Both the position numbers and the translations under genes were made by a program. 50,146 bases of DNA from Firmicutes bacterium UBA4795 (GTDB lineage: Bacteria; Bacillota; Desulfotomaculia; Desulfotomaculales; Nap2-2B). The stretch is from the NCBI GenBank assembly GCA_002402825.1, contig DHGP01000017.1, positions 37,811-87,956 of the forward strand, read 5' to 3'. Below are positions 1 through 7,430 of the stretch, one piece after another. Below the pieces are notes generated by a model. It was not told the DNA's origin and did no database searches. It saw nothing but the letters and a program-made list of their open reading frames with translations. Every line of letters begins with the position of its first letter. Positions within the stretch are counted from its first letter, which is position 1.

Positions 1-98
1 GCGTTAATTAAACTGGACTTACCCGCATTACGGCGGCCAAAAATAGCAATATGCAAGCGGCTGCCCCGCGGAGTTTGATTTAAAGTTGTATCTACCAT
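1..98 (-). CDS. hydF: [FeFe]-hydrogenase maturation GTPase HydF (5' end only)
   Basis: Only the first 32 codons lie in the window; the gene runs off the left edge. The translation has a short N-terminal tail, then RLHIAIFGRRNAGKSSLIN, which holds the P-loop GRRNAGKS typical of HydF. HydF is the GTPase scaffold on which the diiron subcluster of the H-cluster is assembled and passed to HydA. An AGGGGGG ribosome site lies just upstream of the ATG. Placement directly after aspA and the TM1266-type gene, downstream of two hydrogenases, fits a maturation operon. The match to HydF rests on the N-terminal sequence and on context. Confidence 0.85.
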   Translation of the reverse strand, partial: MVDTTLNQTPRGSRLHIAIFGRRNAGKSSLIN

Positions 99-163
99 TT
101 AAAATCCCCCCTGTAGGAGCGTTAAATTTAATGCCCCTACTTGATCTATAATTTACCTAAACT

Positions 164-1594
164 TCATTCTTTCTTTTTTAATTTATACTTAAGTTTACGT
201 GCTCCGGCAATTCCCGGCCGGGTAAGCTCAGCCGGGGAAAATATAACGGCTAATTCTTCGGCTTTAAATAATCCGTTTTCTACCGCTACTTCCTGAATTG
301 TCTTTCCCGTAGTGGCTGCTTGTTTATATAAATTCGCGGCTTCACCATAACCAATATAAGGGGCTAGAGCCGTAGTCAAACATAAGCTTTCTTCCAACCA
401 GTGCCGGCAGCGTTCTTCATTTGCCCGGATTCCCTCCACACAATGGGTACGTAAAATATTAACGGCTTTAATAAGCAGCCTCAAGGATGTTAAAATGTTA
501 AAAGCAATTAAGGGCAAAAAAGCATTTAATTCTAGTTGTCCAGAGGCAGCAGCCAGGGTAATAGCCTGATCAAAGCACATTACCTGAAAAGCCACCTGGG
601 TAACCATTTCTGGAATTACCGGATTAACTTTGCCAGGCATAATGGAAGAACCCGCCTGTCTTTGGGGCAAGGCAATCTCGGCTAACCCCCCGCGTGGCCC
701 GGCAGAAAGCAACCTTAAATCACCGGTTATTTTTGCTAGATTCGCAGCCGCGGCTTTAACCAACCCGGACACTTCCACAAAGACATCTGCATTTTGGGTA
801 ACATCCACCATATTCTCCGCCCTGGCTATTCCCAGGCCGGTAATGTTCTGCAATTCTTCAATTGCGGTGTAAATGTACTCCCGTTGGGCGTTTAAACCTG
901 TACCTATTGCTGTACCCCCTAAGTTTACCTGCCTTAACCGCTCTTCTACTTTAAATAGTCGCCAACGGTCACGGGCAATGGCCTCCGCAAAAGCACCAAA
1001 TTCCTGACCCAGCGTAACGGGTACCGCATCTTGCATTTCCGTGCGACCCAGTTTAAGAAGGTGGGCAAAAGCAGCCTCCTTTTCCTGCAGGGCCCCCTGA
1101 AACTGGGCTATAATTTCGCTTAAAGTTAGAACCAGCCTGATGGCCGCAATTTTTAAGGCTGTCGGGTAAACATCGTTAGTAGACTGGGAAAGATTAACGT
1201 GGTCTAAAGGATGCACCAGGTGATAATCGCCCTTCTTTCCCCCTAAAATCTCAATGGCCCGGTTAGCCAGCACTTCATTCATGTTCATATTAGTGGAAGT
1301 GCCGGCTCCCCCTTGAAAGGCATCGGTAATAAACTGGTCCTCCAATTTTCCTTCCGCCACTTCAGTGGCGGCTTGAACAATGGCCTTAGCTATTTCTGGA
1401 GCTAGTAAATTTGCACGCTCATTAGCCAACGCACAAGCCTGCTTAACCTGAGCCAGTGCCTGGATCAACTCTGCGGGTACTTTAAACCCAGAAACAGGAA
1501 AATTTTGGACGGCCCGCATAGTATGAATGCCATAATAGGCTTCGGCAGGAATAGGTAGCGATCCTAAAAAATCTTCTTCCAACCGGTAGGACAT
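164..1594 (-). CDS. aspA: Aspartate ammonia-lyase
   Basis: A 476-residue member of the aspartase/fumarase superfamily, of the usual length. It has the superfamily signature GSSIMPGKVNP near residue 320, the upstream GAGTSTNMNMNE substrate loop and the SQSTND segment. It should split L-aspartate into fumarate and ammonia. Class II fumarase shares these motifs, but in anaerobes an aspA gene commonly sits in hydrogenase-maturation operons, where released ammonia may supply the bridging amine of the H-cluster ligand; that role here is inferred from position. The ATG has an AAAGGAGGG site 5 nt upstream. It lies 24 nt after the TM1266-type gene and 65 nt before hydF. Confidence 0.85.
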   Translation of the reverse strand: MSYRLEEDFLGSLPIPAEAYYGIHTMRAVQNFPVSGFKVPAELIQALAQVKQACALANERANLLAPEIAKAIVQAATEVAEGKLEDQFITDAFQGGAGTSTNMNMNEVLANRAIEILGGKKGDYHLVHPLDHVNLSQSTNDVYPTALKIAAIRLVLTLSEIIAQFQGALQEKEAAFAHLLKLGRTEMQDAVPVTLGQEFGAFAEAIARDRWRLFKVEERLRQVNLGGTAIGTGLNAQREYIYTAIEELQNITGLGIARAENMVDVTQNADVFVEVSGLVKAAAANLAKITGDLRLLSAGPRGGLAEIALPQRQAGSSIMPGKVNPVIPEMVTQVAFQVMCFDQAITLAAASGQLELNAFLPLIAFNILTSLRLLIKAVNILRTHCVEGIRANEERCRHWLEESLCLTTALAPYIGYGEAANLYKQAATTGKTIQEVAVENGLFKAEELAVIFSPAELTRPGIAGARKLKYKLKKKE

Positions 1595-1618
1595 TTTTAC
1601 CCTCCTTTAAAATAGACT

Positions 1619-1879
1619 TTACTTGGAAACAAGGGCGGTTTTTACTTGTACACCTTTTAAACTACCTAACTTACCTGTCATGGCCCCAATTTCATCTGTG
1701 CTTCCTTCAATGATTAAAGCTATTAATCCCAGGTTTTTTTCCCGGTAAGGAATACCCATCCGTCCAATAATAATTTGAGCATATTCGCTTAAAATATTAT
1801 TAACTTTGGCCGACTGGTTTTTACGGTCAGTTATCACCACGCCTACTACCCCAATTCGTGTTTGGGTCAATTTATTCAA
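1619..1879 (-). CDS. TM1266-type hydrogenase-system regulator (ACT-like)
   Basis: An 86-residue protein with the compact ACT-like pattern of the TM1266 family: RIGVVGVVITDR at the start, IIIGRMGIPYR in the middle and LGLIALIIEGSTDEIG in the second half. The family is found beside the HydE/F/G maturation genes and is called a putative iron-only hydrogenase system regulator; its biochemical role is not established. No catalytic residues are evident. The start is uncertain: the first TTG lies only 2 nt after the GGGAGG site, while another TTG three codons later has better spacing (about 10 nt). It is the first gene after the leader and promoter at 1894-2059. Confidence 0.8.
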   Translation of the reverse strand: MNKLTQTRIGVVGVVITDRKNQSAKVNNILSEYAQIIIGRMGIPYREKNLGLIALIIEGSTDEIGAMTGKLGSLKGVQVKTALVSK

Positions 1880-1893
1880 TTCCTCCCTAAATC

Positions 1894-2030
1894 AAAAAGG
1901 TCTACTTTTCATCACGCGAAAAGTAGACCTTGAACAAAAATAACCTTTCTTTTTCCCTAACCCCTTGGTATCAGGCCATCCCTTCTCGCAGGGCTTACTT
2001 GTATGGACGTTAAAATTAACGTTCCTGTAA
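1894..2030 (-). promoter_or_regulatory. Structured leader with intrinsic-terminator-like hairpin before the maturation operon
   Basis: The transcript from the promoter at 2031-2059 would begin with a GGAACGTTAA/TTAACGTCC hairpin, then a CCCT-GCGAGA-AGGG hairpin. It ends in a perfect 13-bp stem (1897-1909 with 1919-1931, 9-nt loop) followed by five U. The last stem lies about 10 nt before the ribosome site of the TM1266-type gene, so it could act as an attenuator. It could also simply terminate the hydrogenase transcript that ends at 2068. I recognise no known riboswitch or T-box consensus. Confidence 0.6.
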
Positions 2031-2059
2031 ATTATAAAACAAGTATTTCATTTTTTCAA
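2031..2059 (-). promoter_or_regulatory. Sigma-A-type promoter for the maturation genes
   Basis: On the minus strand TTGAAA (2054-2059) and TATAAT (2031-2036) are separated by exactly 17 nt. It sits between the stop of hydA1 and the structured leader, so the maturation genes can be transcribed apart from the hydrogenase genes. Confidence 0.7.
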
Positions 2060-2067
2060 GTATATTT

Positions 2068-3789
2068 TTAAAATCTGCTTCGGGCAGTATACTTAGTGTG
2101 CAAAAGATGATGCGATTGCTCTCCTAAAGGAGTACCTAAAAATTCTTCGTAAATCCTCTTAATGGAAGGATTTTCGTGAGATTTCCGGTATTTTAAACTT
2201 CTATCCTCTTGATACAAAGCCTTCGCCCTTAATCTTCTAATTTCATTGTTTACCGGAATAGGCTGTCCTCCGCCGCTTACGCAACCACCAGGGCAGGCCA
2301 TAATTTCAATAAAGTGGTAGTTAGCCGTCCCATCCTTTATTTTTTCCATAAGTTTTCTAGCGTTACCCAATCCGTGGGCTACGGCAACTTTAACCTCCCC
2401 AATTCCTTCTACCGGCACAATGGCTTCTTTTATTCCTTCTAAGCCCCTTACGGCGGTAAATTCTACGTTTTCCAGCGTTTTTCCCGTGGCTACCTCATAG
2501 GCAGTTCTTAAGGCGGCCTCCATTACCCCGCCGGTAGCACCAAAAATGGTGGCTGCTCCGGTATACTCACCCAACGGGTCATCATAAGTTTCGTCTTCCA
2601 GATTCCTAAAATCAATCCCGGCTTGCCGGATCATCTTGGCCAACTCTCTGGTGGTAAGAACATAATCTACGTCCTTGTAACCGCTATCATTCATTTCGGG
2701 TCGGTTACATTCAAATTTTTTGGCGGTACAAGGCATTACGGAAACAACCACCATGTCTTTAGGGTTAATTCCTGCCTTTTCAGCGTAATAAGTTTTTACC
2801 AGAGCCCCAAGCATTTGATGAGGGGATTTGCAGGTGGAAAGATGAGGCAAAAGCTCAGGGTAAAAGTGCTCAATAAATTTAATCCAACCCGGGCTACAAC
2901 TGGTGATTAACGGCAACACACCGCCTTCCCCGACCCTTTTTAAAAGTTCATTTCCTTCTTCCATAATGGTCAAATCCGCCGCAAAGTTGGTGTCAAACAC
3001 GCGGTCAAAACCTAACCTTCGGACGGCGGCCAGCATTTTACCGGTTACCAGAGTTCCTGGCGGATAACCAAACTCTTCTCCTAAAGCCGCCCTTACCGCA
3101 GGCGCATCTTGCACAATCACAATTTTTGTTGGGTCAGCCAGCGCGGCCCATACTTCGTCAATATCTTCCTTTTCCGTAATTGCCCCTACCGGGCAAACCA
3201 GGGAACATTGACCGCAAAAAGTACAGGCAATATCGTTTAAGCTGGCGTCAAAGGCCGGCTCAATCCTGGTTTCAAAACCCCTGCCTTGAGCAAAAATAGC
3301 GCTTACGCTTTGAATTTCCTGGCAAACAGTAACACACCGGCGGCAAAGAATACATTTACTCTGGTCTCTTCTTATGGACGGAGAAAAATCATCAATATGT
3401 CCTTCGCTTTTTTCACCGGTAAACCTTACTTCCCTGATTCCTAATTCTTCTGCAATTTTTTGCAGTTCACAGTTAAGATTACGCGCACAGGTTAAGCATT
3501 CCATGGGGTGGTTGGATAAAAGCATTTCCACCGAAAATTTTCTGGCTGCTCGAACCCGCTCACTATTTGTATGGACTACCAGCCCCTCACTGGCCGGAAA
3601 TACACATGCCGCCTGCAAGTTACGATTACCCTCGATTTCCACCAGGCATACCCTGCAGGCCCCAATAGCTTGAACCTCAGGTAAATAACAAAGGGTAGGA
3701 ATGTGGATGTCGGCTTTTAAAGCTGCTTCTAAGATGGTAGCGCCTTCCTCAACCTGTATATTATGGCCATTTATGGTTAAATTTATCAT
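2068..3789 (-). CDS. hydA: [FeFe]-hydrogenase catalytic subunit HydA1 (NADH-linked, multimeric type)
   Basis: A 573-residue catalytic subunit. Domains in order: plant-type [2Fe-2S] domain (C34, C45, C48, C62); His-Cys3 [4Fe-4S] site (H94, C98, C101, C107); two ferredoxin [4Fe-4S] sites (C146-C156 and C189-C199); H-cluster domain with L1 TSCSPGW (296-302), L2 MPCTAKKFE (352-360) and L3 MACPGGCVSGGGQP near residue 500; C-terminal small-subunit-like tail ending in HHLLHT. It reduces protons or oxidises hydrogen in the cytoplasm with HydB1 and HydC1, and such trimers often bifurcate electrons between NADH and ferredoxin. L1 has Ser after the Cys where clostridial monomeric enzymes have Cys-Cys. 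The GGAG ribosome site is unusually far (14 nt) from the ATG. Confidence 0.92.
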   Translation of the reverse strand: MINLTINGHNIQVEEGATILEAALKADIHIPTLCYLPEVQAIGACRVCLVEIEGNRNLQAACVFPASEGLVVHTNSERVRAARKFSVEMLLSNHPMECLTCARNLNCELQKIAEELGIREVRFTGEKSEGHIDDFSPSIRRDQSKCILCRRCVTVCQEIQSVSAIFAQGRGFETRIEPAFDASLNDIACTFCGQCSLVCPVGAITEKEDIDEVWAALADPTKIVIVQDAPAVRAALGEEFGYPPGTLVTGKMLAAVRRLGFDRVFDTNFAADLTIMEEGNELLKRVGEGGVLPLITSCSPGWIKFIEHFYPELLPHLSTCKSPHQMLGALVKTYYAEKAGINPKDMVVVSVMPCTAKKFECNRPEMNDSGYKDVDYVLTTRELAKMIRQAGIDFRNLEDETYDDPLGEYTGAATIFGATGGVMEAALRTAYEVATGKTLENVEFTAVRGLEGIKEAIVPVEGIGEVKVAVAHGLGNARKLMEKIKDGTANYHFIEIMACPGGCVSGGGQPIPVNNEIRRLRAKALYQEDRSLKYRKSHENPSIKRIYEEFLGTPLGEQSHHLLHTKYTARSRF

Positions 3790-3825
3790 ACCGGGTATTC
3801 ACGCTCCTTATTTCTTATTTAGAAA

Positions 3826-6800
3826 TTATTCTTCCTCTTCCCGCCGGTAACAGTGCAGACATCGCTTTGCTTCCTCTACCGCTGTTTTAACCGGGTAAGC
3901 AAGGACAACTTCTTTAAAGCTTTTATATCTTTCGGAAAGCGGGATACATGGAACTTCAACCCTGCTTCTCTCTTTTTGATACGCTTCTTCATCGTAAGAA
4001 ACAGTCATCTTTAACAAATCATCACGGTAAGTGTCTTTAAGCACTCCGTCTCCTCCAAGGTATTTGTCTATAGCCATAGCCGCTCGTTTGCCATCAGCTA
4101 TTGCTTCTACCACGGTGGCCGGACCTCTTACGTTATCCCCGGCAGCAAAAATACCTTCCTTTGTAGTGGCCAACGTTTTTAAATCAACCTCAAAAGTACC
4201 ATTTTTGGCCATCCTAATCCCGTCACCGTTAAGGTAAGATGTATCGGGAGTTTGACCAATGGCCGCAACTACCATATCTACATCAAACATAAACTCAGAA
4301 CCAGGTATAGCTTCAGGCCGGCGGCGGCCGCTTTGGTCAAATTTGCCTAAAGACATCCGGACACACTCAATTCCGCTTACCTTCCCGTTTTCTGAAATTA
4401 TCCTTTTTGGGGCAACCAGGGTGTAAATCTTTACCCCTTCTTTTTCCGCTTCCATGATTTCCTCTTCATTGGCCGGCATGTCTTCTTTTTCCCGGCGGTA
4501 GAGAATAGAAACTTCGTTAGCCCCTAATCTTAAGGCTGACCTAGCTGCATCTATGGCCACGTTACCCCCGCCAATTATAACCACGTTTCCTTCCGCCTTG
4601 ACGGCTTTTTTCAGGTTCAAATTACGCAGAAAGGTTACCCCGTCAACTGCTCCTTCTAAATCTTCGCCGGGAATACCAAGTTTTTGTCCTTTGTGAGCCC
4701 CGGTAGCCATTAAAATGGCCTTATAACCTTGGGTAAAAAGCTGTCCGGTGGTAATATCCTTCCCTAAGGCCGTATTTAATTTAACTTCTACCCCCAAATC
4801 AGTAATAGCCTTAATTTCAGCGTTTAAAATATCTTTTGGCAGCCTATACTCAGGGATACCAACTGCCAGCATTCCTCCGGCCACGGGAAGAGCCTCAAAT
4901 ACGGTTACTTTATATCCTTTACGGGTCAGGAAATAAGCTGCCGTTAATCCAGCCGGGCCAGCCCCAATAATGGCCACTTTCTCCTCCTTTGCTTCTGCAA
5001 CTTTCGGACGGTAAGGCGCGTAAGAATTCAGGTCATAGTCAGCCGCAAACCTTTTCAAGGCACAAATAGCCACTGGCTCATCTATTTGATTGCGCCGGCA
5101 CTTGCCCTCACAGGGATGGACACATACCCGGCCGCAAACAGCCGGGAAGGGATTGCTTTCCTTGATTACAGCAATGGCCTCTTTAAATTTTCCTTCGCTG
5201 ATTAAAGTAACGTAACCCCAGGCATTCTGGTCGGCCGGACAGGCGTTTTGGCAGGGAGCATCAAATAAAGCCTGACAAACGCCAGCGCGGCAATATTTAT
5301 CTTTAATATGTTCTAAATATTCATCTTTGAAAAATCTTAAAGTGGAAAGTATCGGGTTAGGCGCGGTTTGTCCCAAACCACAAAGCGCCGAATCTTTAAT
5401 CCGGGTGCAAAGCTCAATTAGTTTATCAATATCTTCCTCCTCGCCTTTTCCCTGGGTAATACGCTGTAAAATCTCTAATATTCTTTTTGTTCCTATCCGG
5501 CAAGGGGGGCATTTACCACATGATTCATCCTGAATAAAATCCATGAAAAACCGGGCAAAGTCTACCATACAGGTATCTTCGTCGGTAATAATAAGTCCGC
5601 CAGAACCAACAATAGCCCCTATTTCCGCTACCGATTCATAATCAATGGGGATATTTAAATGTTCTACCGGGATGCAGCCGCCTGAGGGACCACCTATTTG
5701 CGCGGCCTTAAACTTCTTTTTGTTTTTGATACCGCCGCCAATATTATAAACTATATCCCCTAAACTGGTCCCCATTGGAACTTCTACTAAACCGGTATTG
5801 TTTACATTTCCCGCCAGGGCAAATACTTTGGTCCCTTTGCTTTTTTCCGTGCCGAACTGAGCAAACCAGTCGGCTCCTTTCATAATAATAGCCGGTATAT
5901 TGGCGTAAGTTTCCACATTGTTAAGCAAGGTAGGAGAACCAAAAAGACCCTTCACGGCCGGAAAAGGAGGCCTGGGCCGGGGTTCACCCCTTCTGCCCTC
6001 TATGGAAGTCATTAAGGCGGTTTCTTCCCCGCACACAAAGGCTCCGGCCCCAATACGGATATCTACATCAAAATCAAAACCAGTTTCAAAAATATTTTTC
6101 CCTAAAAATTTATACTCCCTGGCTTGCTTGATCGCCCAGGTTAAACGCTCAATGGCCAGGGGGTATTCGGCCCTTACGTAAATATATCCTTGATTGGCGC
6201 CAATAGTATAACCAGCAATGGCCATAGCTTCCAATACGCTGTGGGGGTCGCCTTCCAGCACACTGCGGTCCATAAAGGCGCCCGGGTCACCTTCGTCAGC
6301 GTTACAGACTACATATTTAGGTGTCCCCTTGGCCCCCTTGGTGAATTTCCACTTTAAACCTGTAGTAAAACCAGCTCCACCTCGACCTCTAAGGCCTGAC
6401 TTTATTATGGTGTCAACTACTTCGTCCGGAGTCATGGAAGTTAAAACCTTAGCCAGGGCCATATAACCATCATGAGCAATGTATTCTTCTATATTCATGG
6501 GATCTATAATCCCGCAATTTCTTAAAACTATTTTTTCCTGGTTTTTAAAGAAATCTATTTCTTTAAAGGAAGGAATAGCCTTGGCCGATATTGGTTCTTT
6601 ATATAGTAAACGCTCCACTAGCCTTCCTTTTAAAAGATGTTCAACTACAATTTCTTCGGCATCTTCGGGTTTTAATTTTTGATAAAATACACCTTCCGGA
6701 TAAACCAAAGCCAGAGGACCCAAATCGCAGGAACCCACACAACCTGTTTCAATTACCTTGACCTCTTCTTGTAGTCCATGTTCGATAATTTTGGTCACAA

Positions 6801-6882
6801 TAGCATCTCTTATTTCCCGGCAGCCTGAAGATACACAGGCCGCACCGGCACAAACCAAAACATGAGCACGCCACAACTCCAT
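3826..6882 (-). CDS. hydB: HydB1-GltD fusion: NuoF-like flavoprotein fused to NfnB/GltD-like oxidoreductase
   Basis: A 1018-residue fusion. Residues 1-95 are a thioredoxin-fold [2Fe-2S] domain (C11, C16, C21, C48, C52). Residues 100-540 are NuoF/HydB with the NADH/FMN segments GRGGAGF and CNADEGDPGAF and the [4Fe-4S] motif CGKCPPC. Where HydB normally ends in a two-cluster ferredoxin domain, this protein instead has a cysteine-rich GltD N-terminal domain (about 545-620). That is followed by the FAD fold IIGAGPAGLTAAYF, a second nucleotide fold VIIGGGNVAIDAARSALRLG, the ATAIGQ-like segment AAIGQTPD and a C-terminal CLHC. It probably takes electrons from NAD(P)H and passes them to HydA1. The added flavin site suggests a second pyridine nucleotide or another bifurcation centre; this is inference. 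The ATG has an AAGGAGG site. Confidence 0.9.
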   Translation of the reverse strand: MELWRAHVLVCAGAACVSSGCREIRDAIVTKIIEHGLQEEVKVIETGCVGSCDLGPLALVYPEGVFYQKLKPEDAEEIVVEHLLKGRLVERLLYKEPISAKAIPSFKEIDFFKNQEKIVLRNCGIIDPMNIEEYIAHDGYMALAKVLTSMTPDEVVDTIIKSGLRGRGGAGFTTGLKWKFTKGAKGTPKYVVCNADEGDPGAFMDRSVLEGDPHSVLEAMAIAGYTIGANQGYIYVRAEYPLAIERLTWAIKQAREYKFLGKNIFETGFDFDVDIRIGAGAFVCGEETALMTSIEGRRGEPRPRPPFPAVKGLFGSPTLLNNVETYANIPAIIMKGADWFAQFGTEKSKGTKVFALAGNVNNTGLVEVPMGTSLGDIVYNIGGGIKNKKKFKAAQIGGPSGGCIPVEHLNIPIDYESVAEIGAIVGSGGLIITDEDTCMVDFARFFMDFIQDESCGKCPPCRIGTKRILEILQRITQGKGEEEDIDKLIELCTRIKDSALCGLGQTAPNPILSTLRFFKDEYLEHIKDKYCRAGVCQALFDAPCQNACPADQNAWGYVTLISEGKFKEAIAVIKESNPFPAVCGRVCVHPCEGKCRRNQIDEPVAICALKRFAADYDLNSYAPYRPKVAEAKEEKVAIIGAGPAGLTAAYFLTRKGYKVTVFEALPVAGGMLAVGIPEYRLPKDILNAEIKAITDLGVEVKLNTALGKDITTGQLFTQGYKAILMATGAHKGQKLGIPGEDLEGAVDGVTFLRNLNLKKAVKAEGNVVIIGGGNVAIDAARSALRLGANEVSILYRREKEDMPANEEEIMEAEKEGVKIYTLVAPKRIISENGKVSGIECVRMSLGKFDQSGRRRPEAIPGSEFMFDVDMVVAAIGQTPDTSYLNGDGIRMAKNGTFEVDLKTLATTKEGIFAAGDNVRGPATVVEAIADGKRAAMAIDKYLGGDGVLKDTYRDDLLKMTVSYDEEAYQKERSRVEVPCIPLSERYKSFKEVVLAYPVKTAVEEAKRCLHCYRREEEE

Positions 6883-6897
6883 TTTTAAGCCTCCTTC

Positions 6898-7395
6898 TTA
6901 CTCGTATCTTTCTAGAATTTCTGCTAGTTTGGTGGTTTTTACCCGCCCGTAAACATCATTATCAACTAACATTGCCGGGGACAAACCACAGGCCCCAATA
7001 CAGCGTACCACATCTAAAGAGTACCTTCTATCCTCGGTTGTACCGCCCACTTTAAGGCTTAGTTCCTTCTTTATTTTCTCAATTACTCTTTGTCCGCCCC
7101 GGACATAACAGGATGTCCCCAGACAAACTTTAATACTGTGTCTCCCTTTTGGAACCGTAGAAAAGAAAGCATAAAACGTGATTACCCCGTAAACCTCATT
7201 AAGCGAAACACCAAGACCTTCCGCCACCATTTCCTGAGCTTTTCGGGGCAGGTAACCAAAAAGATTTTGGGCTTTATGTAACACCATAATCAAATCTTCA
7301 GGTTTACCATGGTGTTCGGTGATTATTTTTTCAAGCTCGGGGTAAAGTTCGGCTTCATTTGTTTTGGCGCAACAACATTGGTTCTCAACGGCCAT
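6898..7395 (-). CDS. hydC: HydC1: NuoE-like [2Fe-2S] subunit
   Basis: A 165-residue NuoE/HydC protein with the helical N-terminal domain and the thioredoxin-fold domain containing VCLGTSCYVRGG and CIGACGLSPAMLVD, the four-cysteine [2Fe-2S] site of this family. It relays electrons between the HydB flavin and HydA. It starts after AAAGGAGG and its stop lies 15 nt before the HydB1-GltD start, so the two are cotranscribed. The N-terminal CCCAK stretch is unusual but outside the cluster-binding motif. Confidence 0.92.
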   Translation of the reverse strand: MAVENQCCCAKTNEAELYPELEKIITEHHGKPEDLIMVLHKAQNLFGYLPRKAQEMVAEGLGVSLNEVYGVITFYAFFSTVPKGRHSIKVCLGTSCYVRGGQRVIEKIKKELSLKVGGTTEDRRYSLDVVRCIGACGLSPAMLVDNDVYGRVKTTKLAEILERYE

Positions 7396-7430
7396 CTTTT
7401 TACCTCCTTTTATTTTACTAACCCTAAAAC

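Noticed and set aside
1880..2030. T-box or known riboswitch
   Set aside because: No T-box AGGGTGG-type sequence and no recognisable SAM, TPP, cyclic-di-GMP or tetrahydrofolate core; described only as an unassigned leader.
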